Shown: in pieces, positions 31,379-43,184 of the stretch | How the letters are laid out: each line of letters opens with the position of its first letter | Numbering within the stretch: the first letter of the stretch is position 1 | DNA from: Monoplex corrugatus | Lineage: Eukaryota; Mollusca; Gastropoda; Littorinimorpha; Ranellidae | Assembly (NCBI GenBank): GCA_030674185.1 | Contig: JAPXFY010000015.1 | Location: forward strand, 24,408,505 to 24,472,504 | DNA: 64,000 nt | Reading direction: 5' to 3' | Position numbers and translations under genes: made by a program | The notes under the pieces: model-generated | What the model was told of the DNA's origin: nothing | Database searches by the model: none | The model's input: only the letters and a program-made list of their open reading frames with translations

Positions 31379-33304
31379 CCGATCAAAAGAATGGACGATC
31401 ACAAAGAGGCTGGAACAAGTGGAGAGCAACAAAGTGACCGTAGAAGCATGGTGTCCTTAGCAACGCACTTGGGTAACAATGTGGGACCACAAAATTAATA
31501 CAGAAAACCAACACAAAGTGACGTTGAACGTGCGCCTGTCATTTCAGTTCTCTTGTGCGCTCGAGAGTCATGGAGAATCATGGACCCGCTTAACAGGGCG
31601 GCTGAAAGGAATTCATGCCAAAGAAATGAGGTCATACACGACAATCTCATGCGTCTTATGTACTGAGCATATTACAAAGGAATGATCCCTTACGAGATCA
31701 CTCTGTTTTTGATATCTCCTCACTGTTTAACAAAATGGCAGTTGATGTGGTAAGGCCATTCCAGAGATCTTCAAATGTTGCAAAGGCTATCATGCGAGAC
31801 ACTGTGTCTAGAAGCAAAGAGAAAGGCAAACGTCCCTCCCCCTAAAGGAAAAAAAAAAGAAGAAAAATTAAACTGAATTAACAAACAGGAGATAAAATCC
31901 AGGAGTTGATTGATTTGGATGTCAGCAATTCTCAGATTGCTGCAAAGAATTTGTTTCGAGTGAGATATTGAAGAGGAAAAAATAGTCATGAATTGTCTGT
32001 GGTGCCACAGCGACCCACCTCTTGCTCAAGAGTCAGGTGAAGATGAAGGTAAAGTTACCTTTTAAACTTAAATTATTTTTTATCGGAATGGAGCTATGGA
32101 CAAGATTTCCTATAAACAGCTGATAAATCTTTCTTGGCACGTTTCCAGAGAGAGAAAGAGAGAGGAAGACTCGTTCATCGACCAAGAGAAGTGTGCGAGT
32201 CTGTGAGAAAACATGTATTAGCAAGATTTTTTCATTTGTTGTTTTGGTTGGATATTTACCATATTTCGGTTAAAAGCACAGATCGTTAAGCAGGCAAGAA
32301 TGCTTTAGTTATGAAGTAATAGTGTCAAGGTCACAGGGACAAGAAAGTGCCTAGGACCAATGCTTTTTAGGAGGTGTATGAACAATACTTTCTCGGATAC
32401 TTTTGAAAATATATATATATATTCTGTTTTTATTATTATCAGTCTCCGATTGTTCTAATTTCATGTCAAGTTTGATTTCATCTGCTTCTTCAAGGACAGA
32501 GTGGTCTTGAAAAGTACAAAATCTGGAATTGTGATAATTTTTGTTTATTTCAGGTTCTGCATTGATAAGGCAGACAAACTAAATCTAAACCTCGTGAAAA
32601 ATCTCGAGTTGTGATATTTCCTGTTATTTCAGTCTCTGCACTGATTGTCAGACAAACGAAATCTAAACCTCATGAACAGATATCTGATCAATCTGTTTCT
32701 GTTTAAGCCCAACAATGAACATGGTTCAGCCTCATGAGACTGCTTAGGTATTTTCTATATTCTGCAGAAACATTGAAAAGTGTTGGTTGTACTCGATACT
32801 AGATAAAAGTAACAAGAATGGAAGAACAGAGATTGCCTTAAACATCATCATCAAGTGCCCTGTCGCAGCCTTATATATTATAGTACATATAAAGTGCTGT
32901 TAAGTCTAGTCAGCAGAAGAAGAATAAACTGAGCCATAGAAGTCCGTGACTGGATACTTGATGAGGTTTCCTTTAGTCTTCTGGGAAAATCAAGCTGTGG
33001 ATTGTTGTATAAAGTATTTTGTAAAACTGTTCAAAGATTAGTTGATTACAGGTAGCTTATAAACAGTAGCAATGTTTTTACATAATATAGACAGTAACAT
33101 AAGAGCATATAGGACTGTTACGTTGCGCTTGTAACCCACAGCTCAGTCACTAAGACCACTTGGATAAGGTGTGAATTGTCTTTCATGAATAGGTAAGATG
33201 CAGTATAAGAACAAAAGGCTGACGAATGCTGTATAGAAGTGGAACGCATATTTGATATGATATAAACAAGATAGGGTGAATGCTACGTTTCGGAACTTGT
33301 GTGT

Positions 33305-33360
<56 letters not shown>

Positions 33361-33642
33361 GTGTGTGTGTGTGTGTGTGTGCACGCTGAGTGTGTGTGCG
33401 CTGAGTGTTGTGCTTTTATTTTCATTATTATTTTGAATATGCTTGACAAAGACCTATTGGCCGAAAATTTGTGCCTGTCTTGTTTTGTTATATTACATAT
33501 GCGTTCTGGTTCTATTTTTGTATTTTTCTCGTTTGTATTTGCTTGAACTCTGTGAGTTACTTTGATTCAGATTTCGGTAAGTATGGGTAATCAACTGTGA
33601 TGACTGTTTTAATGGTAATATAAGATTTGTTTCGTTGTTTAG
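31379..33642. other. Intron 7, remainder
   Basis: No gene. A 78-bp imperfect tandem duplication at 32520-32676 (CAGACAAACTAAATCTAAACC and its CAGACAAACGAAATC copy), the dispersed repeat at 32325-32470 related to 14035-14175, a GT microsatellite at 33300-33380, and at 33439-33545 the second copy of the AGGCC/GGCC hairpin repeat seen at 17546. Confidence 0.65.
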
Positions 33643-33717
33643 GTTGATAACATCATTCAGTTGATTGGTTATCCTGAGAAGAATTCTGCGGCGTCTGATT
33701 TCCTTTACTCCAAGCTT
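33643..33717 (+). CDS. M13 peptidase exon 8 of window
   Basis: 25 codons, phase 0. Acceptor GTTTAG, donor GTGAGT. The peptide [18 protein letters not shown] then DFLYSKL matches 'A-x-x-I-x-x-x-I-G-Y-P' of the family. The following intron is about 16.4 kb, the longest in the window, and holds the tandem array and LINE B. Confidence 0.93.
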
Positions 33718-33741
33718 GTGAGTTCTGACACATTAAAATTC

Positions 33742-33844
<103 letters not shown>

Positions 33845-34039
33845 CCCTCCCTACCTTGGCGGGGGCCAGATGACAAAAGATCTGAATATTACCCCTAAAA
33901 ACGAAGACTGTCTCTCTCTGTGTCTCTATCTCTCTGTGTCTCTGTCGTTCTCTCTGTCTCTGTCTGTCTCTCTCTCTCTCTCGCTCGCTTGCTCTCTCTC
34001 TCTTTTCTCCATTTCGTTCATCGTCAGATTTGCAAAAAG

Positions 34040-34250
34040 GTATGTATCATAGGTAATCTGACCGTAAAAATTAGAAGGGGACGTTGTGATATAGTCCTGT
34101 TGTTTCATCACACTGAATACTGCACAATTGATAGTACAGCTTGTGTGGAATCATCATAGAACATGAACCTCTCCCTACTCATTCCGTATGTGTATATTAT
34201 GACCTAATGCCATTGTATAATAAAAGCATTCAGAGTTCTGAGGTCTGAGT
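34040..34250 (+). mobile_element. LINE 3'-end remnant
   Basis: Shares AGAAGGGGACGTTGTGATA, TTGATAGTACAGCTTGT and a terminal AATAAA...CATT...GAGTTCTGAG segment with 49845-50008. A short tail with a poly(A)-signal-like AATAAAAG is the usual look of a severely 5'-truncated CR1-like LINE end. Confidence 0.5.
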
Positions 34251-35045
34251 TATCGTTCACTGTCCTTGCAAAGATTTCAGTCATGTCTGTCTGTCTGTCT
34301 GTAAGGGTTGGATGTTAAGAAACATTTGATCCTTCTATTACTTTTCTAAATGAAATCGATTTGATTTTTTTCTTTTCATTGAATCATTCTCTCTCTTTCT
34401 CTGTCTCTCTCCCTCCCTCCCTCCCTCCCTCTCTCTGTCTCTCCCTCCCTCCCTCCCCATCCATAATTTCATACCTCTCAGCTTTTCTCTGTCCTTAGGT
34501 CGGACGCTAAGTGGAAAAAAGTACTCGATATGATTACATTGAAAACAATAATTTATCCCATCCCATCTTTACAAAGATTAACTACAGACGTTTTTGTAAT
34601 CTTTAGTTGTATTAACTTGTAAACATCATTACACACCAGATGCTGTGACAGATTTGATTAAACCGCTTGCTATTTGCCTGTATATGATTATAGGTGTATT
34701 TTACTGTTTTCAAACATGAGCTTTAGAAAACAGTAAAATACAGATATAGCGTTAAAACGTATCGTATTGTTATAAGTGGAACAGGAAAAATTCATAAGTA
34801 TTTTGTTTCCATTTAAAATACTTAATGAAAATTCCTCTTGATGTATAAAAAGGGAGCGAATGCCGGCAACTGCATAACTAAACAGAGTGAATGCATGTAT
34901 TTGTACCGTAAGAAAGGGGGAAAGTAGGGTTTTCTCCCATCATCATCAAGTGCCCTGCCCCATGGCGTTGGCGATCATGGCCCCTCCATATGTGTCTGTC
35001 CCTTGTTGCCGCAACACATCTTTCATCCTCTCTGTCATTAGTCAC
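34251..35045. other. Intron 8 between LINE remnant and tandem array
   Basis: CTGT and CCCT simple repeats, then AT-rich intron. TCATCATCAAGTGCCCTG at 34939 also occurs at 32846, a small dispersed repeat. No gene. Confidence 0.55.
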
Positions 35046-38000
35046 TATGTTGTACTAACCTCTGTTGACTATAACATTGTTTGACTATAATGTTGTACTG
35101 ACCTTTGTTGACTATAACATTGACTATAATGTTGTACTAACCTCTGTTGACTATAACATTGACTATAATGTTGTACTGACCTTTGTTGACTATAACATTG
35201 ACTATAATGTTGTACTAACCTCTGTTGACTATAACATTGTTTGACTATAATGTTGTACTGACCTTTGTTGACTATAACATTGACTGTAATGTTGTATTAA
35301 CCTCTGTTGACTATAACATTGTTTGACTATAATGTTGTACTGACCTTTGTTGACTATAACATTGACTATAATGTTGTACTAACCTCTGTTGACTATAACA
35401 TTATTTGACTATAATGTACTGACTCTGGTGACTATAGTGTCGTACTAACTTCTGCTGACTATAACATTGCTTGACTATAATGTTGTACTAACTTCTATTG
35501 ACTGTTACATTGTTTGACTATACTAACCTCTATTGACTATAACATTGACTATAATGTTGTACTAACTTCTGCTGACTACAACATTGACTGCAATGTTGTA
35601 CTAACCTGTGTTGACGATAACATTGTTTGACTATAATGTTGTACTAACCTCTGTTGACTATAACATTGTTTGACTATAATGTTGTACTGACCTCTGTTGA
35701 CTATAACATTGTTTGACTATAATGTTGTACTAACCTCTGTTGACTATAACATTGACTATAATGTTGTACTGACCTCTGTTGACTATAACATTGTTTGACC
35801 ATAATGTTGTACTAACCTCTGTTGACTATAACTTTGTTTGACTATAATGTTGTACTAACCTCTGTTGACTATAACTTTGTTTGACTATAATATACTAACC
35901 TCTGTTGACTATAACATTGACTATAACGTTGTACTGACCTGTTGACTATAACATTGTTTGACTATAATGTTGTACTGACCTATGTTGACTATAACATTGT
36001 TTGACCATAACGTTGTACTAACCTCTATTGACTATAACATTGTTTGACTATAAAGTTGTACTAACCTCTGTTGACTATAACATTGACTATAATATTGTAC
36101 TAACCTCTGTTGACGATAACATTGTTTGACTATAAAGTTGTACTGACCTCAGTTGACTATAACATTGTTTGACTATGACGTTGTACTAACCTGTGTTGAC
36201 TATAACATTGTTTGACTATGACGTTGTACTAACCTGTGTTGACTATAACATTGTTTGACTATGACGTTGTACTAACCTGTGTTGACTATAACATTGTTTG
36301 ACTATGACGTTGTACTAACCTGTGTTGACTATAACATTGTTTGACTATAACGTTGTACTAACCTGTGTTGACTATAACATTGTTTGACTACAGTGTTGTA
36401 CTGACCTCTGTTGACTATAACATTGACTATAATGTTGTACTAACCTCTATTGACTATACCATTGTTTGACTATAACGTTGTACTAACCTCTGTTGACTAT
36501 ACCATTGTTTGACTATAACGTTGTACTAACCTCTGTTGACTATAACATTGTTTGACTATAACGTTGTACTGACTTCTGTTGACTGTAACATTGACTAGAA
36601 TGTTGTACTGACCTCTGTTGACTAAAACATTGTTTGACTATAATGTTGTACTAACCTCTGTTGACTATAACATTGTTTGACTATAATGTTATACTAACCT
36701 CTGTTGACTATAACATTGTTTGACTATAATGTTGTACTAACCTCTGTTGACTATAACATTGACTATAACGTTGTACTGACCTCTGTTGACTATAACATTG
36801 TTTGACTATAACGTTGTACTGACCTCTGTTGACTATAACATTGTTTGACTATAACGTTGTACTAACCTGTGTTGACTATAACATTGTTTGACTAGAACGT
36901 TGTACTAACCTATGTTGACTATAACATTGACTATAATGTTGTACTAACCTATGTTGACTCTAACATTGTTTGACTATCATGTTGTACTAACCTCTGTTGA
37001 CTATAATTTTGTACTAACCTCAGTTGACTATAACATTGTTTGACTATAATGTTGTACTAACCTCTGTTGACTATAACATTGTTTGACTATAATGTACTAA
37101 CCTCTGTTGACTATTACATTGTTTGACTATGTTGTACTAACCTATGTTGACTATAACATTGTTTGACTATAATAATGTACTAACCTCTGTTGACTATAAC
37201 ATTGTTTGACTATAATGTTGTACTAACCTCTGATGATTGTAACATTGTTCGACTGTAATGTTGTACTAACCTCTGTTGACTATAACATTGTTTGACTATA
37301 ATGTACTAACCTCTGTTGACTATAACATTGTTTGACTATAATGTGCTAACTCTGTTGACTATAACATTGACTATAATGTTGTACTAACCTCTGTTGACTA
37401 TAACATTGTTTGACTATAATGTACTAATCTCTGTTGACTTAACATTGTTTGACTATAATGTACTAACCTTGTTGACTATAACATTGTTTGACTATAATGT
37501 TGTACTGACCTCTGTTGACTATAACATTGACATTAATGTTGTACTAACTCTGTTGACTATAACATTGACTATAATGTTGTACTAACCTCTGTTGACTATA
37601 ACATTGTTTGACTATAATGTACTAATCTCTATTGACTATAACATTGTTTGACTGTAATGTACTAACCTCTGTTGACTTAACATTGTTTGACTTAATGTAC
37701 TAACCTCTGTTGACTATAACATTGTTTGACTATAATGTACTAATCTCTGTTGACTTAACATTGACTATAACGTTGTACTGACCTCTGTTGACTATAACAT
37801 TGTTTGACTATAATGTTGTACTAACCTCTGTTGACTTAACATTGTTTGACTATAATTACTAACCTCTGTTGACTATAACATTGACTATAACGTTGTACTG
37901 ACCTCTGTTGACTATAACATTGTTTGACTATAATGTTGTACTAACCTCTGTTGACTATAACATTGACTATAATGTACTAACCTCTGTTGACTATATATTG

Positions 38001-41000
38001 TTTGACTATAATGTACTAACCTCTGTTGACTATAACATTGTATGACTATAAGTTGTATGACCTATGTTGACTATAACATTGTTTGACTATCATGTTGTAC
38101 TAACTGATGTTGACTATAACATTGACTATAATGTTGTACTAACTCTGTTGACTATAACATTGTTTGACTATAATGTTGTACTAACCTCTGTTGACTATAA
38201 CATTGTTTGACTATAATGTTGTACTAACCTCTGTTGACTATAACATTGTTTGACTATGACGTTGTACTAACCTCTGTTGACTGTAACAATGTTTGACTAT
38301 AATGTACAACCTCTGTTGACTATAATATTGTTTGACTTAATGTTGTACTGACCTCTGTTGACTATAACATTGTTTGACTATAATGTTGTACTAACCTTGT
38401 TGACTATAACATGACTATAATGTTGTACTAACCGATGTTGACTATGACATTGTTTGACTATTTGTACTAACCTCTGTTGACTATAACATTGACTATAATG
38501 TTGTACTGACTCAGTTGACTATAACATTGACTATAATGTTGTACTGACCTCTCTTGACTATAACATTGTTTGACTATAATGTACTAACCTCTGTTGACTA
38601 TAACATTGACTATAATGTTGTACTAACCTCTGTTGACTATAACCTTGTTTGACTATAATAATGTACTAACCTCTGTTGACTATAACATTGTTTGACTATA
38701 ATGTTGTACTAACCTCTGTTGACTATACCATTGTTTGACTGTAACGTTGTACTAACTCTGTTGACTATAACATTGTTTGACTATAACGTTGTACTGACCT
38801 GTTGACTATAACATTGACTATAATGTTGTACTAACCTCTGTTGACTATAACTTTGACTATAATGTACTAACCTCTTTTGACTAAAACATTGTTTGACTAC
38901 AGTGTTGTACTAACCTCTGTTGACTATAACATTGACTATAATGTACTAACCTCTGTTGGCTATAACATTGACTATATTGTACTAACCTCTGTTGACTATA
39001 ACATTGACTATAATGTACTAACCTCTGTTGACTATAACATTGACTATAATGTACTAACATCTGTTGACTATAACATTGACCATAACCTTGTACTAACCTC
39101 TGTTGACTATAACATTGTTTGACTATAAAGTTGTACTAACCTCTGTTGACTATAACATTGTTTGACTATAATGTTGTACTAAACCTCTGTTGACTATAAC
39201 ATTGTTTGACTATAATGTTGTACTAACCCTCTGGTGACTATAACATTGTTTGACTATAATGTTGTACTAACCTCTGTTGACTATAACATTGTTTGACTAT
39301 AATGTTGTACTAACCTCTGTTGACTATAACATTGTTTGACTATAATGTTGTACTGACCTCTGTTGACTGTAACATTGACTATAATGTTGTACTAACCTCT
39401 GTTGACTATAACATTGTTTGACTATAATGTTGTACTGACCTCTGTTGACTATAACATTGTTTGACCATAATGTTGTACTAACTTCTGTTGACTATAACAT
39501 TGTTTGACTATAATGTTGTACTAACCTGTGTGACTATGACATTGTTTGACCATAATGTTGTACTAACTTCTGTTGACTATAACATTGTTTGACTATAATG
39601 TTGTACTAACTTCTGTTGACTCTTACATTGACTATAATGTTGTACTAACTTCTGTTGAACAGTAACATTGACTGTAATGTTATACTAACCTCTGTTGACT
39701 ATAACATTGACTATGATATTGTAGTAACCTCTGTTGACTATAACAGTGTTTGACTGTAATGTTGTACTAACTTCTGTTAACTATAACATTGTTTGCCTGT
39801 AATATTGTACTTTTATTGACTATAACGTATTACTAGCCTCTATTGACAGTGGTGTTATACTAACCTCTGTTGACGATAACATGCGTTGTACTAACTTCTA
39901 TTGACTGTGATGTTATACTAAGCTGTGTTGACTATAACATTGTTGGACTATAACGTTGTACTAACCTCTACTGATCATGATGTTATAGTTTCCTCAGTTA
40001 ACCATAATAATGTACTAATCTCTGTTGACTTTAACATTATGCTAACATCTGCTGACAGTAAGATTGACTAACATTGTACATGTTCTTGCCTCTGTTGCCT
40101 ATATCGTAGTACTAACTTCAAGTTCTACTGAATGTAACATTATACTAACTTCTATTGATTATATCGTTGTACTAATCTATTGACTATAATCATTAACTAT
40201 AATGTTGTACCGATATCTGTTGACTATAATCTTAATTGCAACTATGTACTAACCTCTATGGACTATAAGATTGACTATTACCATGTACTTACTTTTGTTG
40301 ATTATAACGTTGTACTAACTTCCATTGACTATATCATTGCACTAACGTCTGTTGACTATAACATTGCGTTGTACTAAACTCTGGTACTATGTAATATTAA
40401 CCTCTGTTGATTATAACATTGTACTATTGTCTATCGACAATAGTACAATGTTATTACTAACAGTGTTACATTAACAGTGTTATGCAACAGTGTTATGCTA
40501 GCCTCTATTGATTATAACATTTCACTAACCTCTGTTGACTATGCTAATTTTTTGTTGTTATGCTAACTGCTATTGATTATCACGTTGTACTATTGTCTAT
40601 TGACTGTAAGATTGTACAAACCTGTGTTGACTATAATGTTGTTTGACTATAACATTGTACAATTGACTATGTCTTTTGATTATAATGTTGTACTAACATC
40701 TATTAACTATGTCGTCCTTATCTCTACTGACTAATTTTGCACTAATCTCATGTTGACTGTAATGTTGTACTAACCTCTATTAACTATTAATAATATCGTA
40801 CTAAACTGCATGAACTACAACAGTGTATAAGCTCTATTGACTATAATATTCCCACCACTGCCTGTTGACTGTAACGTTATTCTAACCTTTATTAACCATA
40901 ACGTTGTTTATCATTGTACTAATCTCTGTTTACCGAAACATTGCACTAACATCTACTAACTGCAATGTTGTACCAACCTCTATTGACTATAATGCTGTAT

Positions 41001-41390
41001 TAATCTCTGTTGACTCCAGGATTGACATTAACCGTAATGTTGTGTTAATATAATCTCTGTTGACTATAACGTTGTACTAACCTGTCTTGACTGTAATATT
41101 GTACTAACCTCTATTGACTGTAACATTGTACAACAACTTGTATCGGATATGACGTTGTTTGACTATACTGTTGTACTGACAGCTGTTAACATTGTACTAG
41201 CTTCTGTTGACTATAACCTTGTACTAGCCTCTGTTGACTATAATGTTGTACTAACATCTATTGACTGTAATGCTCTACTAACATCTGTCGAATAAACATT
41301 GTACTGATCTGTATTGAGTATAACATTGTAATAACCTTTACTGGCTGTAGTATCATGTTGTACTAACCTCAATTAACAATAACGCTGCCT
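35046..41390. repeat. 6.3-kb satellite-like tandem array
   Basis: Tandem units of about 37-43 bp made of TGTTGACTATAACATTG, an optional TTT, GACTATAATGTTGTACTAAC and CTC. Units with and without TTT alternate. I estimate about 150 copies. From 35.05 to about 39.7 kb they are close to consensus; from 39.8 to 41.39 kb they become diverged and spacings irregular. Each consensus unit holds the inverted pair AACATT/AATGTT and one TACTAAC. The array lies in intron 8 of the M13 gene. Stop-free frames through it are period artefacts. Confidence 0.97.
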
Positions 41391-41580
41391 GTGAAAATAC
41401 AGTATATGCTTCATAAATGGAACTTTTATGTATTTCGTATCTGCACAGTTTAAGTTGGATTGTATTGTTCATGGTGATTGGTGTTGTATTGACTTTTTTC
41501 ATGTGTGGTTCCGTTAGAGTTTGGGCCTACCTCTTGACATAAGGGTCGTAAAACAATATGGCCACTGACAGTAAGAGCAG

Positions 41581-41631
<51 letters not shown>

Positions 41632-41690
41632 CTCTCTCTCTCTCTCTCGCTCTGTGTCTCTCTCTCTCTCTCGGTCAGACGTGCGATCAT
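41391..41690. repeat. Array edge and (CT)n microsatellite
   Basis: Short unique stretch, then CT repeats at 41580-41673 ending where LINE B's leader begins. Confidence 0.85.
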
Positions 41691-42053
41691 CCCTCTCCCT
41701 TCTTCATCGATTTGTGACAGTTTGAGAGTAATGCGGACAGAGATTTTTGACAGAGGAGTTTATAAAGATTGTGTGCAATTGAAAATGACATGGATCAACG
41801 AATCAGGTCAGTAGATGGTCCACAATTAACATCGGAATTAATTAGTAGAGACAATGAAGGATTTTCTGTTTTCACCATGTGTTAAAACAAATCAAGTTAA
41901 CATGTGTCGTCGGACCAGTACACTGTTGAAAATTGCACGTGCTTTCATTGCTTTAGAGACAAGACACTGTGAATTGTAGAACGTCCAAGGATCATTTCTC
42001 TGTGTGAACATTTGTTCGCTGAGCGTGAAAAGAAGCTTGTCTTTAACGGCATT

Positions 42054-43184
42054 ATGGCTCAGGGAAATTGTGACCCACCCCCTTACCCTAACTTGATTGA
42101 CTGGCGATTTGCACAGATACAACATGCACTACAATTGCATTCAGCAGCAGTACAGAGAACCATGGAAGAAAAGTTCAGCAACTTAGACGACAAACTTTCA
42201 CAGTTCTTTACTGAAGTCAGGAAGCTGAAGGAATGTGTTTTTACAAATAGAGAATCAATTGACGATCTCCAAGAAAATAGCACAATAACGATGGACAGAA
42301 TTGAAAAACTCGAAAGAAAACTGGAAGCAACTGAAAAAGAAGCAAAAGCGTGTAACTTGATATTCATCAATGTTGCGGAGCAAGAATGGGAGGACGACTA
42401 CGTCACAACCGAAATTATCGTAGAAGTCCTCAACAGTCACACAAGGAAACCAGACTGGTACAAAGAAGACATTGTACACGCATATCGAATTGGAAAACCG
42501 CGCACCCACGGAAGCAGTCCTCGTCCCGTCCTGGTGCAGTTTTGTCGCTGGGCTGACAAAATGGCCATATTGAGCGATCCAGAATTGAGAGACATCATGA
42601 GGTACAACGGAATCAGAGTGGCCTCCGACCTCACTACCTACCAAAGGGAAATGCTCGCATTTCATCGTGGGCTTGGCAAGACAGCATACATCCACAAGGG
42701 AAAGCTCCATGTGAGGAACAGCCAGGACACCTATCACCACACGTATAAAAATGGCCAATACTTCCCACCAGATACTACACAGTACATGGAAGACTGGCCT
42801 CAGGCCCATGACATTGGACGTGAAGAATACAAAAACAGTAGAGATCCACGGCCCGTCAATACACACCCGGCAAGGCACAACTATGGACATTATAACAGAG
42901 ACCACCCCATCAAACATTACGATGATTTCGTTCAGGAAATGGACACGAACCGAAGGAAGAAGAGACAAAACACCAGGATCTCCCTTACTGACAACGAACA
43001 CCAATATCAACATCCCAGGGACGTGTCAGAGAGGAGAGGACATTCCCATACAAACCCTACCTATAACAGAGACATCATGAGGTACAACGGAATCAGAGTG
43101 GCCTCCGACCTCACTACCTACCAAAGGGAAATGCTCGCATTTCATCGTGGGCTTGGCAAGACAGCATATATCCACAAGGGAAAG
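42054..43184 (+). CDS. LINE B ORF1 protein (coiled coil, RRM-like), end rearranged
   Basis: The likely start is MAQGNCDPPPYPN. A coiled coil spans about residues 35-105 (MEEKFSNLDDKLSQFFTEV ... RIEKLERKLEATEKEAKA). An L1-ORF1-like RNA-binding part follows (CNLIFINVAEQEW, DIVHAYRIGKPRT, PVLVQFCRWADKMAIL) and a His/Tyr-rich basic tail. A 117-base segment (42588-42704) is repeated at 43068-43184, so DIMRYNGIRVASDL ... AYIHKGK appears twice. After the second copy the sequence switches to antisense RT, and the last codons to 43253 are not ORF1. No 2A motif seen. The protein would coat LINE RNA. Confidence 0.8.

Noticed and set aside
35046..41390. Regular repeat array resembling a CRISPR locus
   Set aside because: No unique spacers: whole units repeat, lengths vary, and the setting is an intron of an animal gene.
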